From IMG/VR virus record IMGVR_UViG_3300030107_004723, positions 648 to 21,695 of that record: DNA of 21,048 nt; one strand, written 5' to 3'. The notes beneath the pieces were generated by a model that saw only the letters and a program-made list of their open reading frames with translations, did no database searches and was not told the DNA's origin. Both the position numbers and the translations under genes were made by a program. Source of the DNA: a virus. Shown in pieces: positions 1 to 7,182 of the stretch. The first letter of the stretch is position 1. Every line of letters starts with the position of its first letter.

Positions 1-1669
1 CTAGTTCTTCTTTTCTATAATAAATAGTCACGGAAACAGAATTATCAGACCACTCGGTTTGTAGTTTTTTCACTAGCTCTAACTGTTCTAAAGCCTTCAT
101 GTCTTTTGAGACCACTGTGTTCTCTGGAAACTTACATGGAAACTCTACCACTACAGTATTGGTATCGTCTGAACCATCAAAGTTTCTTTGGAACTCGACC
201 TTATACCCATTTTGTTTACATACTTGTACTAAGGCACTATCGGAAGCCATACGTATTCTTCTTATATGGTAATGACTATACCCTGGATGCGCCCCTGGAG
301 TTACACCTGACAACAAACTTAGTGTGCCAGAAGGTTTGACTGTTGTTAATTTAATACTTGGTGGAAAGCCTTTTTCTTTTGAGTAATGAACATCAAACTC
401 TCTTAGTTCTTTATATGTTTCTTCTAACCAAGATTGTTGTTCTTCCGTAGCCATACAGTAACCTGTGATGCCTATACCCATTCTCATATTCTTATTTACT
501 ATTTCTTCCGTTTCTTTTGCATGACACGGTAAAGCCAACGAATGTTTATTAATTCTATATAAATAAATAGCTACCTCTATCAACTCTTCTTGTGACTCGA
601 TATTTGGTAAATGAATCTCTGCTAGACAACATGTTTCAAACGGTGCCAAGCTTTGTTCAGCGCATGGATTATATCCTGCAACGTCTGGGTCAGGATAGTT
701 TGTATCTCCTGTCCGTCCAATCTCTCTAGATAGTTTAAGATTGATGAGACCGTATGGTTCACCATTTCCATTATATCCTTCCCAAAACTGTTCGGGTAAA
801 AGTGTGATATCGTTGCATACAACACTATTGTTAGACATAGCCCTCCAGTTAGGTATGCCAAGATCCCAACGCTTCGCCTCAAGGTATTGAATATCATCAT
901 AGTCCCCTATTGCTATTTGTGCGCTCCTACGCACGTTTCCTGCTACTACAATGTAGCCTATTATGTTCATTATGTCAAGACAATCTATTGGTCTTGCTTT
1001 TTTTCCTGCTCTTGAGTTGAGTAGTTTACTAATCTCTCTAATTCCCCAACATAATTCTTCAGGTCCTGAAGCAACTCCCCCAAAACCCTTGATTGGAGTT
1101 CCCTTACCTCTGACACAGATGGTGGAATAAGTAAATCCTTCCCCTGTGATAAAATGAGATTCGAGAGTCTTTCTAAGGAGTTTGACCCAGCCCTCTCTTG
1201 AATCTGGCACAATAAAGTCTGCATCATTTGTATCTTTCCTAACAATTCTAACTTTTCTCTTAAGCTTAGGCAATTCATAAACGTATTCCCTCTGGATGTT
1301 ATATCCTACTCCTGACCCTAACATGAGAGCATCCATAGCCCATGTGAAAGGTCTTATTGGTTCATTAACTACAGTAAAGGCGCAATTCTGTAAAGACATT
1401 AAACCTAGTCGATCAATAGTCTTAGTCCCTAACTGCCACATAAATCTACCTGCTACCGACCCCTTAAGACCAAGAAGTATTTCTTTTAATCTCTTTTCTT
1501 CTTGTGGACTAAAGCCAACCTTAAGTTGTTTGTCACTAGCTTTTACTATACGGTCTACAGTGTTTTCAAACTCTTCCGTTTTTGAATTAGCATTATTTTC
1601 ATTCAGTCGTCTTGCATAAGTTCTTTTATAAGTTACATAACCCAACGGTCCCCACGGTGTTTCTACCAT
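1..1669 (-). CDS. nrdJ: Class II (adenosylcobalamin-dependent) ribonucleoside-triphosphate reductase, 3' end cut by window edge
   Basis: Reduces ribonucleotides to deoxyribonucleotides for phage DNA synthesis, using a B12-derived radical and no oxygen. Reading the minus strand from ATG at 1669 gives 556 codons without a stop up to the window edge. An early LQNCAFTVV segment carries the first cysteine, then [12 protein letters not shown] follows. The active-site motif N334-P-C336-A-E338 matches the N-x-C-x-E signature of the glycyl/thiyl radical reductases. A further Cys-Cys pair follows in [12 protein letters not shown]. The stretch [11 protein letters not shown] and the later HIRRIRM resemble the monomeric Lactobacillus-type RTPR rather than class I NrdA. 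Family proteins are about 700-740 residues, so roughly 150-180 residues lie beyond the edge. Its ATG overlaps the thyX stop by 7 bases, which suggests coupled translation. The family call is firm; B12 dependence is inferred from the motif pattern. Confidence 0.9.
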   Translation of the reverse strand, partial: MVETPWGPLGYVTYKRTYARRLNENNANSKTEEFENTVDRIVKASDKQLKVGFSPQEEKRLKEILLGLKGSVAGRFMWQLGTKTIDRLGLMSLQNCAFTVVNEPIRPFTWAMDALMLGSGVGYNIQREYVYELPKLKRKVRIVRKDTNDADFIVPDSREGWVKLLRKTLESHFITGEGFTYSTICVRGKGTPIKGFGGVASGPEELCWGIREISKLLNSRAGKKARPIDCLDIMNIIGYIVVAGNVRRSAQIAIGDYDDIQYLEAKRWDLGIPNWRAMSNNSVVCNDITLLPEQFWEGYNGNGEPYGLINLKLSREIGRTGDTNYPDPDVAGYNPCAEQSLAPFETCCLAEIHLPNIESQEELIEVAIYLYRINKHSLALPCHAKETEEIVNKNMRMGIGITGYCMATEEQQSWLEETYKELREFDVHYSKEKGFPPSIKLTTVKPSGTLSLLSGVTPGAHPGYSHYHIRRIRMASDSALVQVCKQNGYKVEFQRNFDGSDDTNTVVVEFPCKFPENTVVSKDMKALEQLELVKKLQTEWSDNSVSVTIYYRKEEL

Positions 1670-2328
1670 TCTAACGCTCCTGATATAATTGGTAACTCTT
1701 CCTTAAAAATCTTTTTTATTTCTCTAGCTATATCCCTATGTTCTTTTTGAGTTTCTACTCCTGTCCTTAATTCTAAGTAGTGAATCCAAGACCTTATGTT
1801 TCCTGTCATATAGATTTTGGTTTTTGAACTCATAGGTAATAAAAACCTAGCTTGTTCTTTTGCAATACCTTTGTCTAAAGCATCCAGGTATAAAGATGCG
1901 GTTAAAGATTGAACTCGGTTTTGAGCTACGTCAAACCAATGTCTGTCCTCAATACTCATATCATCAATTGAGTTTTGTCTATTCTTCTTATCTTGTCTCC
2001 TAGCTTCGTAGGTAACAAAATCGGGAACTGCTGCATACCTTTGAGAAAATTCTTGAAACGTAAAACTTCGATGTCTCAAAATTTGTGCGCTTATTGCCCT
2101 AGAAGTATTTATCTCTACGGTTAGATAAGCTGTCTCAAAGATAGACCAATGCTTATGTTTAATACAATACCTCAAAAGATTGGAAATGCTAGGGTTATCC
2201 TGTTGGTTAGAACTAACCCTAGCACAATAAGCTACTAGTTTTTCAGAGTCGGGTGTAATGCTTATAAGCTTTACTGGTTTTTGCACTTTCGGTACGTCAT
2301 CATTTTCTACAGAAAATCTTTTACCCAA
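1663..2328 (-). CDS. thyX: Flavin-dependent thymidylate synthase ThyX
   Basis: Methylates dUMP to dTMP with methylenetetrahydrofolate, FAD and NADPH. The 221-residue length is normal for the family. The ThyX signature RHRX7S is present as R85-H-R87 with S95 ([11 protein letters not shown]), preceded by HWSIFE (H60 to E65). The later block [18 protein letters not shown] and then [10 protein letters not shown] fits the family C-terminal half. The start is TTG at 2328, preceded by GGAG at a 6-base distance; no ATG occurs early in the frame. It sits in a nucleotide-supply run with the MazG-like protein upstream and the ribonucleotide reductase directly downstream, overlapping the latter by 7 bases. 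It could serve a host using either thyA or thyX, so it does not identify the host. Confidence 0.96.
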   Translation of the reverse strand: MGKRFSVENDDVPKVQKPVKLISITPDSEKLVAYCARVSSNQQDNPSISNLLRYCIKHKHWSIFETAYLTVEINTSRAISAQILRHRSFTFQEFSQRYAAVPDFVTYEARRQDKKNRQNSIDDMSIEDRHWFDVAQNRVQSLTASLYLDALDKGIAKEQARFLLPMSSKTKIYMTGNIRSWIHYLELRTGVETQKEHRDIAREIKKIFKEELPIISGALEW

Positions 2329-2337
2329 TGTTATCTC

Positions 2338-2613
2338 CTAATCATAAAAGTTTGGTTTTTCATCCTCATCAATTTCTGGTCCAAGTATCTTATCAACTTT
2401 TTCTTTTGTCAATCCTATTTCCGTATTTACATAGTCTAATAAAGTGTTCTTAGTGTCAATAGCTGAATCATATTGACTTCTAATACTTCCTTTAATTAAA
2501 GCCTGGTCTCGGTATAACTCTTTGAGTCGTCGATAATGTAATTTTAATGCACCAATACTACACTCTTGTTCTTTCTTGTAGTATTTTAACCAATTCTCGT
2601 AATTCGCATTCAT
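2338..2613 (-). CDS. Hypothetical charged helical protein
   Basis: Family not recognised. The 91-residue product is highly charged and predicted mostly helical by eye, with a Tyr/Lys-rich first third and an acidic end (GPEIDEDEKPNFYD). No catalytic motif, signal peptide or membrane segment is visible. The ATG at 2613 follows GGAGG with 5 bases between. Its upstream neighbour, a 57-residue membrane protein, ends at the immediately preceding base. Its own stop contributes to the ribosome-binding site of thyX. Position alone suggests it is co-expressed with the nucleotide-metabolism genes; no function can be assigned. Confidence 0.75.
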   Translation of the reverse strand: MNANYENWLKYYKKEQECSIGALKLHYRRLKELYRDQALIKGSIRSQYDSAIDTKNTLLDYVNTEIGLTKEKVDKILGPEIDEDEKPNFYD

Positions 2614-2787
2614 TTAATCCTCCAGTAATGACCACCATGTTAGTAAGGTTAAGGTGGCTAGTAAAAATCGTAACACCCATACTTCCTCTGTGGAAGGTGG
2701 TGGGTTTGTTACTTCGGTATTTGCTATTGCTGCCAAATTTTGTATTTGCTCAAGAGCAGTTTGGCGGTAGTTTGCTAGTGATTGCAT
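2614..2787 (-). CDS. Small single-pass membrane protein
   Basis: A 57-residue gene on the minus strand. The ATG at 2787 is preceded by AAGGGA, and the TAA at 2614-2616 abuts the ATG of the next gene. The N-terminal 30 residues are a polar helix (MQSLANYRQT...) followed by a PPP turn. Residues about 37-53 form one hydrophobic segment (VWVLRFLLATLTLLTWW) with a short acidic tail, SLLED. It overlaps the end of the MazG-like gene by 38 bases in another frame. The layout (short soluble head, one membrane helix, short tail) is seen in many phage envelope peptides, including some lysis and exclusion proteins, but nothing identifies which. Coding status rests on tight start/stop fit and the coherent membrane segment. 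Confidence 0.6.
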   Translation of the reverse strand: MQSLANYRQTALEQIQNLAAIANTEVTNPPPSTEEVWVLRFLLATLTLLTWWSLLED

Positions 2788-3088
2788 ATCGTTCCCTTAG
2801 TTTATTTCTATTCTTAAACATGATGTCCTCTGGTTTTACATTTAGTTCATTACATACTGCAAAAACATAATATAGAACGTCCCCTAATTCATCCTCTAAT
2901 CTTTTTTGTGGAAAAGCCCTACCGTCTTGGTAAAATCTCCACTTCTTAAACTCATCCAATAGTTCACCTGCCTCTGCACTTAAACCTATAACTGCATGAG
3001 CTAAGTCATCTTTTTGAAAGTGAGCATATGGTCCACCTGCTTTTTTCCAAGTTGACTTCATTGACTCCATAAATTCTTCATTATCCAT
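2750..3088 (-). CDS. MazG-like nucleotide pyrophosphohydrolase
   Basis: Likely hydrolyses nucleoside triphosphates (or a ppGpp-type or damaged nucleotide) to the monophosphate plus pyrophosphate, with Mg2+. From the ATG at 3088 it has 112 residues, typical of the single-domain all-alpha MazG/dCTPase group. Metal-binding residues are visible as SAEAGELLDEF (ExxE) and then LEDELGDVLYY (ExxD), with the usual spacing of about 25 residues. The ATG follows GGAG by 6 bases. A longer reading from TTG at 3100 is possible but would place the start over that ribosome site. It overlaps the helicase end by 8 bases. With ThyX, the reductase and a UDG-like protein nearby, a nucleotide-pool or dUTP-cleaning role is a reasonable inference; substrate is unknown. 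Confidence 0.88.
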   Translation of the reverse strand: MDNEEFMESMKSTWKKAGGPYAHFQKDDLAHAVIGLSAEAGELLDEFKKWRFYQDGRAFPQKRLEDELGDVLYYVFAVCNELNVKPEDIMFKNRNKLRERYAITSKLPPNCS

Positions 3089-4376
3089 TTTTATCTCCAA
3101 AAAACTTTACTCTTCTTATTCTTTTTCCATTTATCTGAGGAAATGTTATTTTAAAAATACTTGAAAATCTTTCTTGTAATCTTGTTAGTTCACTTCGAGA
3201 TAAAGCTTTAAACTCTTTTTCTCTAAAAGCATCTTGTACTATAGATAAGTCTATAATCTGTCCCTTCTTCTCTACAGCATAATCCTCTAAAAACCACTCT
3301 TGAGCATCGGACAATGTAGATAACTTTATATCCTCAAGTCTTTGAGACCTGTGAACCTTAAGCATTTCTGCTTGGTCTACTTCATAATGGTATAAGTATT
3401 TAGCAAACTCTTCTATATTTTTTAAATCACAAAGTTGTTCTATTTCTTTTACTGTAAACTTAGAGTCAAGTCTATTGTTAGTTAATTCAACAACCGAAAA
3501 TCTCCTATCGTTTTCTGGAATGTAAAGAGAGTCTAAATTATTTGAAGCTATATAAATAGATGCGTGGTTATCATCTAGCTTAGCATCTTTTCCTTTACCT
3601 TCTATTTCTATTTTATCATTAACTAAATCTTTAAACTTATTCATGTGATTAGTCTTTTTGATATTGATTTCATCACAAAACACTAATCTTTTATTTCTTA
3701 TTTGAGCATTAAAATCTTTTGATATTAATTTATTATCTGTTTTAGTAAAGTTATTTAAACCTACTAACCCTAGCATAATGTTTCCTAGAACTCCTTTACC
3801 AATACCAGGTGCGCCTATAGCAGCTAAGACACAAAAGTTTCTGTTTTGAATTGCATTGGCTAACCACTTTATCATGTAATTATATTCTGATTTTTTTTCA
3901 TCAGATAGGTGAGCAAAAAATCTATGAAACAATTCTGGTATTTCATCTAACTTCTCAACTTCTTTGTATTGACCAAACTCATCTACCATCCAAGTAGGAG
4001 GTTCGTAGGTATTGAAATAACTTATAAGGTCATCACCTTCATAAATTCTATGTCTCCTAAAAGGGTCATAGATAAATTTACAGGGTCTTATGGTTAAGTC
4101 TTTTATTGCATCTTTATCTAAGAAGTGTTTGAACTGCGCTCTTTCAATCGGTTCAATAGCAGGATGAAATGGGTCATCCATGTAAACTACCGTTCCTTTT
4201 TCAATCATGTTGGTAAATAAATTAGACCTCATAATCTTTTGAGCTAAACGAAATTCAGCATCGGTTTTCTCCTCAACAATTTTATCTATAACCGTTTCTT
4301 TAGTTTCTGGAAACTTTTCTTTAAGTTTGATGCTTATCTCATCTTTGGGTAAACCCGATCTTACTAATTTTGTCAT
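3081..4376 (-). CDS. SF3-type replicative helicase (DUF5906 / D5-like phage helicase)
   Basis: An AAA+-like helicase expected to unwind the phage origin or replication fork. Numbering from ATG 4376 (431 residues), Walker A is at about 188-195 (GAPGIGKG). Walker B is at about 232-236 (VFCDE), a sensor Asn at 279-280 (IASNN) and an arginine-finger-like NDRRF at about 289-293. The upstream segment with FIYDPFRRHRIY and FNTYEPPTW is typical of the phage DUF5906 helicases that pair with primase-polymerases. Starts at TTG 4409 and ATG 4397 exist in frame. ATG 4376 is preferred because AAGGA lies 5 bases before it and the upstream stop is only 1 base away. It lies downstream of the primase and HAD genes in one operon. 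Confidence 0.9.
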   Translation of the reverse strand: MTKLVRSGLPKDEISIKLKEKFPETKETVIDKIVEEKTDAEFRLAQKIMRSNLFTNMIEKGTVVYMDDPFHPAIEPIERAQFKHFLDKDAIKDLTIRPCKFIYDPFRRHRIYEGDDLISYFNTYEPPTWMVDEFGQYKEVEKLDEIPELFHRFFAHLSDEKKSEYNYMIKWLANAIQNRNFCVLAAIGAPGIGKGVLGNIMLGLVGLNNFTKTDNKLISKDFNAQIRNKRLVFCDEINIKKTNHMNKFKDLVNDKIEIEGKGKDAKLDDNHASIYIASNNLDSLYIPENDRRFSVVELTNNRLDSKFTVKEIEQLCDLKNIEEFAKYLYHYEVDQAEMLKVHRSQRLEDIKLSTLSDAQEWFLEDYAVEKKGQIIDLSIVQDAFREKEFKALSRSELTRLQERFSSIFKITFPQINGKRIRRVKFFGDKNG

Positions 4377-4377
4377 T

Positions 4378-4776
4378 TCATTCCTTATCGCTTGCATATG
4401 CTTCCCCAAACTTAAAATGTCTGTGTGAACCTAGTGGGTTTTTTAAATCATCATAGTAACAAAAAGGTTTACTCATTATTCCTGCTACGTAATTCTCAAG
4501 CTTCAAAGCCCTGACCACCGATTGCGCCCAATGAACCCCACCCTTTGACCATACTATAACATCTATACCACGACTTCCATGCCTTTTCAACTCTTCTAGG
4601 TTTCCTTTGTTTATCACCATATGGCTTAAATGTCCATCACAATTTATACAAACCGTGTCACCTTTTAGTTTTTCGTCCCACATTACAAGGGTATCATCAA
4701 CGTCAAAGAATACGGTAGGTTTAGAAAAGACTTTAGGTTTCTTTTCTCTTATCGTTTCCATTATGCTGTTAGCCAT
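4378..4776 (-). CDS. HAD-superfamily phosphatase
   Basis: A 132-residue haloacid-dehalogenase-fold hydrolase. Motif I is FFDVDDTLV with nucleophile D25 and acid/base D27. Motif II is VWSKGG with S77, motif III is K103 in MSKPF, and the motif IV acids are D109/D110 in CYYDDLKNP. The cap region is small. Comparable phage proteins include 5'(3')-deoxyribonucleotidases and the 3'-phosphatase half of polynucleotide kinase; the sequence does not separate these. The stretch VCINCDGHLSH has two Cys and two His that could form a small metal site (inference). The ATG overlaps the primase stop (TAATG), and its TGA is one base from the helicase ATG, so it is embedded in the replication operon. Confidence 0.85.
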   Translation of the reverse strand: MANSIMETIREKKPKVFSKPTVFFDVDDTLVMWDEKLKGDTVCINCDGHLSHMVINKGNLEELKRHGSRGIDVIVWSKGGVHWAQSVVRALKLENYVAGIMSKPFCYYDDLKNPLGSHRHFKFGEAYASDKE

Positions 4777-5741
4777 TAATCTGACTCCTGAAATATTCTT
4801 CTTATGTTTCTCTTAACATTTTCTATCTTTTCTCTTGAGTAACCTATTTGGTTTAGGTAATCAAAAGTATGTTTATCCAATATGCTTATCATTAGGTCGG
4901 GGTTTTTGGTAACTTCTCTCTTTGCCCAATAAGCTATGTTTCTAAGTCTAGGGTAATTTCCCTCTGGTCCACCCCACTCCTCTGGGTACTTAATCCAATT
5001 TCTTAAACCCTTAGGGCATACAGCCCAAAACTGTTTATCATTGTTTGCAAAGTTAGCAACATCAATAAAATTTGTTTCTGGGGCTTTAACCAAGGGACAT
5101 TTTTCTAGTATTTTATTTAGCGTAGCCATTGAACATTTTTTACCCATAAACTCAATTCGTTGTAGATGCCCTTGTCTCATGTAATTTGGAAACCTTGTGA
5201 ACCTTGAAGGGTTCTTGGTTGCTTCATCCAATACCCCTTCCTTAAGGCTAACTATTTTTCCGGCGTATTCGGCGTTTATTAGAGCCGCTAGGCGTTTCCA
5301 TACTTGTTTGTACTGTTCTATACCTTCCTCTGTGTGAGGCTGCCCTAGGTTGTCCTCAAGGCTTAGTATGGCGTGATAACTTTTGTTACCACTGAAAACT
5401 ATAGCAGTCCAGGGAATACCAGACCTAAACAATAATTCTAGTTGATCGTCTAGTGGTATTCCGTCTATCTCAAACATTAGATTTTTAAGGCTACTACAAT
5501 TGATATCAGCTCTACGTGCTACATTAACGTCGTATTTACCTTCATTATTATGCCAACCAAAATCTATTGAGGGATGAATAGGGTTTATGGTATAAAGTGG
5601 AAACGCATACTTTGATGCCCTTTCTACAATGTTTCCCATAAGTTCAGGTTTAGTCTCGAAGGCATCACCTGCTACTATCCAATCATTACCACTGAAAAGA
5701 GTCCAAAAAAATTTGTCTATACTCGTTTTTTCAGGAAGCAT
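4776..5741 (-). CDS. Archaeo-eukaryotic-type primase / PrimPol-like protein
   Basis: Probably makes primers, and perhaps DNA, at the phage fork. In this 321-residue protein three AEP motifs appear in order. Motif I is MFEIDG with E91 and D93 (ExD in place of the common DxD). Motif II is SGNKSYH with S117, K120 and H123. Motif III region is NPSRFTRFPN with R183. The C-terminal third (PRLRNIAYWAKRE... to NVKRNIRRIF) is helical and resembles the PriCT-type tail that links primases to helicases. The ATG at 5741 overlaps the upstream gene by 11 bases. The SF3 helicase two genes downstream supports the call, since PrimPol plus SF3/DUF5906 pairs occur in phages such as NrS-1. Polymerase activity is not shown by sequence. 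Confidence 0.85.
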   Translation of the reverse strand: MLPEKTSIDKFFWTLFSGNDWIVAGDAFETKPELMGNIVERASKYAFPLYTINPIHPSIDFGWHNNEGKYDVNVARRADINCSSLKNLMFEIDGIPLDDQLELLFRSGIPWTAIVFSGNKSYHAILSLEDNLGQPHTEEGIEQYKQVWKRLAALINAEYAGKIVSLKEGVLDEATKNPSRFTRFPNYMRQGHLQRIEFMGKKCSMATLNKILEKCPLVKAPETNFIDVANFANNDKQFWAVCPKGLRNWIKYPEEWGGPEGNYPRLRNIAYWAKREVTKNPDLMISILDKHTFDYLNQIGYSREKIENVKRNIRRIFQESD

Positions 5742-6093
5742 TATTAACCCCTATATAATCTTTGCATTGTTTTAGAAACTTATCTACATTTTTTTTATCG
5801 TTTAGTAAATAGTTTTTTCCCGATGGATGCGGTATTTTTAAGTGGGGAATGTTCTCCTTAGTCAAAGCCTTAGACGCTTCATTCCCTAGGGCAATTACTA
5901 CGTCAAATGAGGACCATGTTCTTTCTTCATTAGTTTCTATAAACCTAGCGTAGTTAAACAAACAAATACTATTGATACTGAGATTCATTCTGTAAATCCA
6001 GTCAAGCAAGGTCTTGTATGATCTTGTTCCTACGAACGCTACGTTTTTGTCGGTATTCTTTTTAGATGGTTTATCGCCTATAAAGTAAATCAT
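5731..6093 (-). CDS. Uracil-DNA glycosylase superfamily-like protein
   Basis: A 120-residue protein with the outline of the UDG fold. It begins with a beta strand running into a motif-A-like G6-D-K-P-S10 (compare GxxPG/S), then VGTRSYKTLLDWI. A central strand ends in ALGNEASKAL and a motif-B-like H89-P-S-G-K-N94 (compare HPSxxN). It is shorter than typical family 4/5 enzymes (about 190-220), has no Fe-S cysteine set, and the catalytic Asp/Asn is not obvious. It may therefore be a DNA-binding or inactive family member. It is the first gene after a strong promoter-like site, with AAGGGG before the ATG at 6093, and it overlaps the primase start. A role in uracil handling during replication is inference. 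Confidence 0.7.
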   Translation of the reverse strand: MIYFIGDKPSKKNTDKNVAFVGTRSYKTLLDWIYRMNLSINSICLFNYARFIETNEERTWSSFDVVIALGNEASKALTKENIPHLKIPHPSGKNYLLNDKKNVDKFLKQCKDYIGVNNAS

Positions 6094-6144
6094 TTTAGCC
6101 CCTTTGAGTACGTACCAACGTACCCGATTTTTTTTCTATACTGT

Positions 6145-6173
6145 ATAATACTATATAATATTATACTTATCAA
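6145..6173 (-). promoter_or_regulatory. Sigma70-type promoter for the replication operon
   Basis: On the minus strand TTGATA (6168-6173) is followed after exactly 17 bases by TATTAT (6145-6150). Each box matches the consensus at five of six positions. Transcription would start near 6137 and run into the UDG-like gene at 6093. The site lies in the only sizeable gap of the replication region. Confidence 0.7.
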
Positions 6174-6179
6174 GTATAA
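6161..6179. promoter_or_regulatory. Palindromic operator candidate over the -35 box
   Basis: TTATACTT (6161-6168) and AAGTATAA (6172-6179) form a perfect 8-bp inverted repeat with a 3-base centre. It covers the -35 box of the promoter above, the classic position for a dimeric repressor. The Fis-type HTH protein at 6386-6703 or a host factor could bind it (inference). Confidence 0.5.
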
Positions 6180-6213
6180 GTGTATTTTTTACTGGTACAC
6201 CTGGTACAGGACC

Positions 6214-6381
6214 TTATAAATCACTTAACCCCGACCTTATTAACTCCCTTTCTGCCGCCTCTCTGAAGAACTCGATGTCCTCCTGTGCCTTCTCAAGCTC
6301 CGACCTTAAGCTTTGCATTAACATGTCCATTGTCTCTACTTTTTCCTCTAAAGCCTTGATTCTGCGTTCAGATTCACTCAT
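6214..6381 (-). CDS. Small coiled-coil protein
   Basis: A 55-residue protein from the ATG at 6381, preceded by AAAGGA with 7 bases between. An in-frame ATG at 6414 lacks a ribosome site. It is almost entirely one amphipathic, highly charged helix with heptad-like spacing (RRIKALEEKVETMDMLMQ, then LRSELEKAQEDIEFF). That suggests self-association or a partner helix. It has no family match that I recognise. It ends at the edge of the 6.1-kb control region, so it is the last gene of the upstream early group. Confidence 0.7.
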   Translation of the reverse strand: MSESERRIKALEEKVETMDMLMQSLRSELEKAQEDIEFFREAAERELIRSGLSDL

Positions 6382-6385
6382 TTTT

Positions 6386-6703
6386 TTATCCTTTGAAGCG
6401 TTTTTTCTTATCATTATCTAGTCTTTTACCTACTGCTAATTTGGTCTCTCCACCCACGGTTTGGTATTCAAAACAGTCTCTCAATTGCCTTCTTGGTTCG
6501 GTAATTGTGAACCACCTTTCTACCCAACGTACCCGAAAACGCTTTAGATAACTAAACAAAGTAACTTGAGTTATGTTTAAAATCAACCCTGCTTTTACTT
6601 TATTACCCTTCGTATGTAACAGGGTCTTAGCTATGCAATGCGCCTTAAAGTCATCAAGGGGAACAACGTCCTCAATGCTCTGTGGGTTCATTATCTTGTC
6701 CAT
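6386..6703 (-). CDS. Fis-type helix-turn-helix DNA-binding protein
   Basis: A 105-residue protein whose residues about 16-56 match the HTH_8 (Fis / NtrC C-terminal) pattern. A helix ending in IAKTLLHTKGNKVKAG is followed by ILNITQVTLFSYLKRF, with the hallmark 'GN-x-x-x-A' and 'T-L-x-x-x-L-K' elements. The remaining half is basic and aromatic (RWVERWF, then a Lys/Arg-rich tail DNDKKKRFKG), consistent with nucleic-acid contact. The ATG at 6703 follows GGAGG by 5 bases; a GTG 12 bases earlier would overlap that site. It overlaps the upstream gene by 32 bases. It is a candidate controller of the operator just downstream at 6.1-6.2 kb, but that link is inference. No activation (AAA+) domain is present. 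Confidence 0.75.
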   Translation of the reverse strand: MDKIMNPQSIEDVVPLDDFKAHCIAKTLLHTKGNKVKAGLILNITQVTLFSYLKRFRVRWVERWFTITEPRRQLRDCFEYQTVGGETKLAVGKRLDNDKKKRFKG

Positions 6704-6905
6704 TAATACCTCCACTCAATACTTTTGGTTTATTCAGGCTGTTAAGCCTATCGTTCTCTTCTCGTAACTCTCCAATAGTGTCGATCATTTGCTCAAAGAC
6801 CATATCCTCAAAACCTGTGGCGCTCTCACTTGCCGTTACAGCTTTTTTGTATCTCTTTAAGAAATAAACTAAGGTGTCTAAAATTTTGCTTTGTTGTCTA
6901 GTCAT
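6672..6905 (-). CDS. Hypothetical helical protein
   Basis: A 77-residue product, not recognised. It has a basic N-terminal helix (TRQQSKILDTLVYFLKRYKK), a middle acidic segment, then a coiled-coil-like IGELREENDRLNSL and a polar tail. No enzyme motif, signal peptide or membrane helix is seen. The ATG at 6905 lies inside the end of the upstream gene (8-base overlap), and its own end overlaps the HTH gene by 32 bases, so the three are likely translated together. Confidence 0.7.
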   Translation of the reverse strand: MTRQQSKILDTLVYFLKRYKKAVTASESATGFEDMVFEQMIDTIGELREENDRLNSLNKPKVLSGGINGQDNEPTEH

Positions 6906-7182
6906 AACAATCCTTCCAGTCTGTGGGTTCTATTCTACCATGATAGGCTTCCTCAAAAAGGTTATCGCCTCTCTCTTGTATCTCACGGTCCATAAAATCT
7001 GTCAATCTTTTCTGCATATGTAAATTAATTAATACTTCATTCCAATCTTTTTTATCTTTATTCCATACCGCTATGCCTTGAATCCTCCACTCGTCTTGAG
7101 CATAAAAATCAACCATGATTGAAAAATCTTTTCCTTCAAAAGTAAACCTGACTTCCTCATCTTCGAATGTTGGTTCTTCCAC
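6898..7182 (-). CDS. Hypothetical acidic protein
   Basis: A 94-residue protein, not recognised. The first half looks like a beta-rich sheet with alternating hydrophobics (VRFTFEGKDFSIMVDFYAQD, then WRIQGIAVWNKD); the second half is an acidic helix. The start is GTG at 7182 after GGAGGG with 4-5 bases between. The preceding 41-residue gene's TAA directly abuts this GTG. Many small phage inhibitors of host enzymes look like this, but nothing here shows a target. Confidence 0.7.
   Translation of the reverse strand: MEEPTFEDEEVRFTFEGKDFSIMVDFYAQDEWRIQGIAVWNKDKKDWNEVLINLHMQKRLTDFMDREIQERGDNLFEEAYHGRIEPTDWKDCYD

Larger units (their letters stand above)
6108..6208. repeat. Paired GGTAC repeats flanking an AT-rich tract; origin candidate
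   Basis: Two CGTACC copies (6111-6116 and 6119-6124, period 8) lie on one side, that is GGTACG on the minus strand. Two CTGGTACA copies (6192-6199 and 6201-6208, period 9) lie on the other. The two pairs face each other across about 65 bases that are almost all A and T (6128-6190). Five GTAC tetramers fall within about 100 bases. Opposed iteron-like pairs around an AT-rich stretch beside the primase and helicase genes suit a replication origin, or a looped operator. No protein is shown to bind here. Confidence 0.4.

Noticed and set aside
106-1619. Several frames on both strands within 106-1619 (for example 106-339 plus, 622-900 minus, 985-1278 minus, 1296-1619 plus)
   Set aside because: All lie within the continuous reductase frame, which has family motifs; they lack ribosome sites and family features.
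6116-6535. 13-base match CCAACGTACCCGA at about 6116 and 6523 as a possible paired operator
   Set aside because: The second copy lies in the coding region of the HTH gene, and a few 13-base matches are expected by chance in 21 kb.
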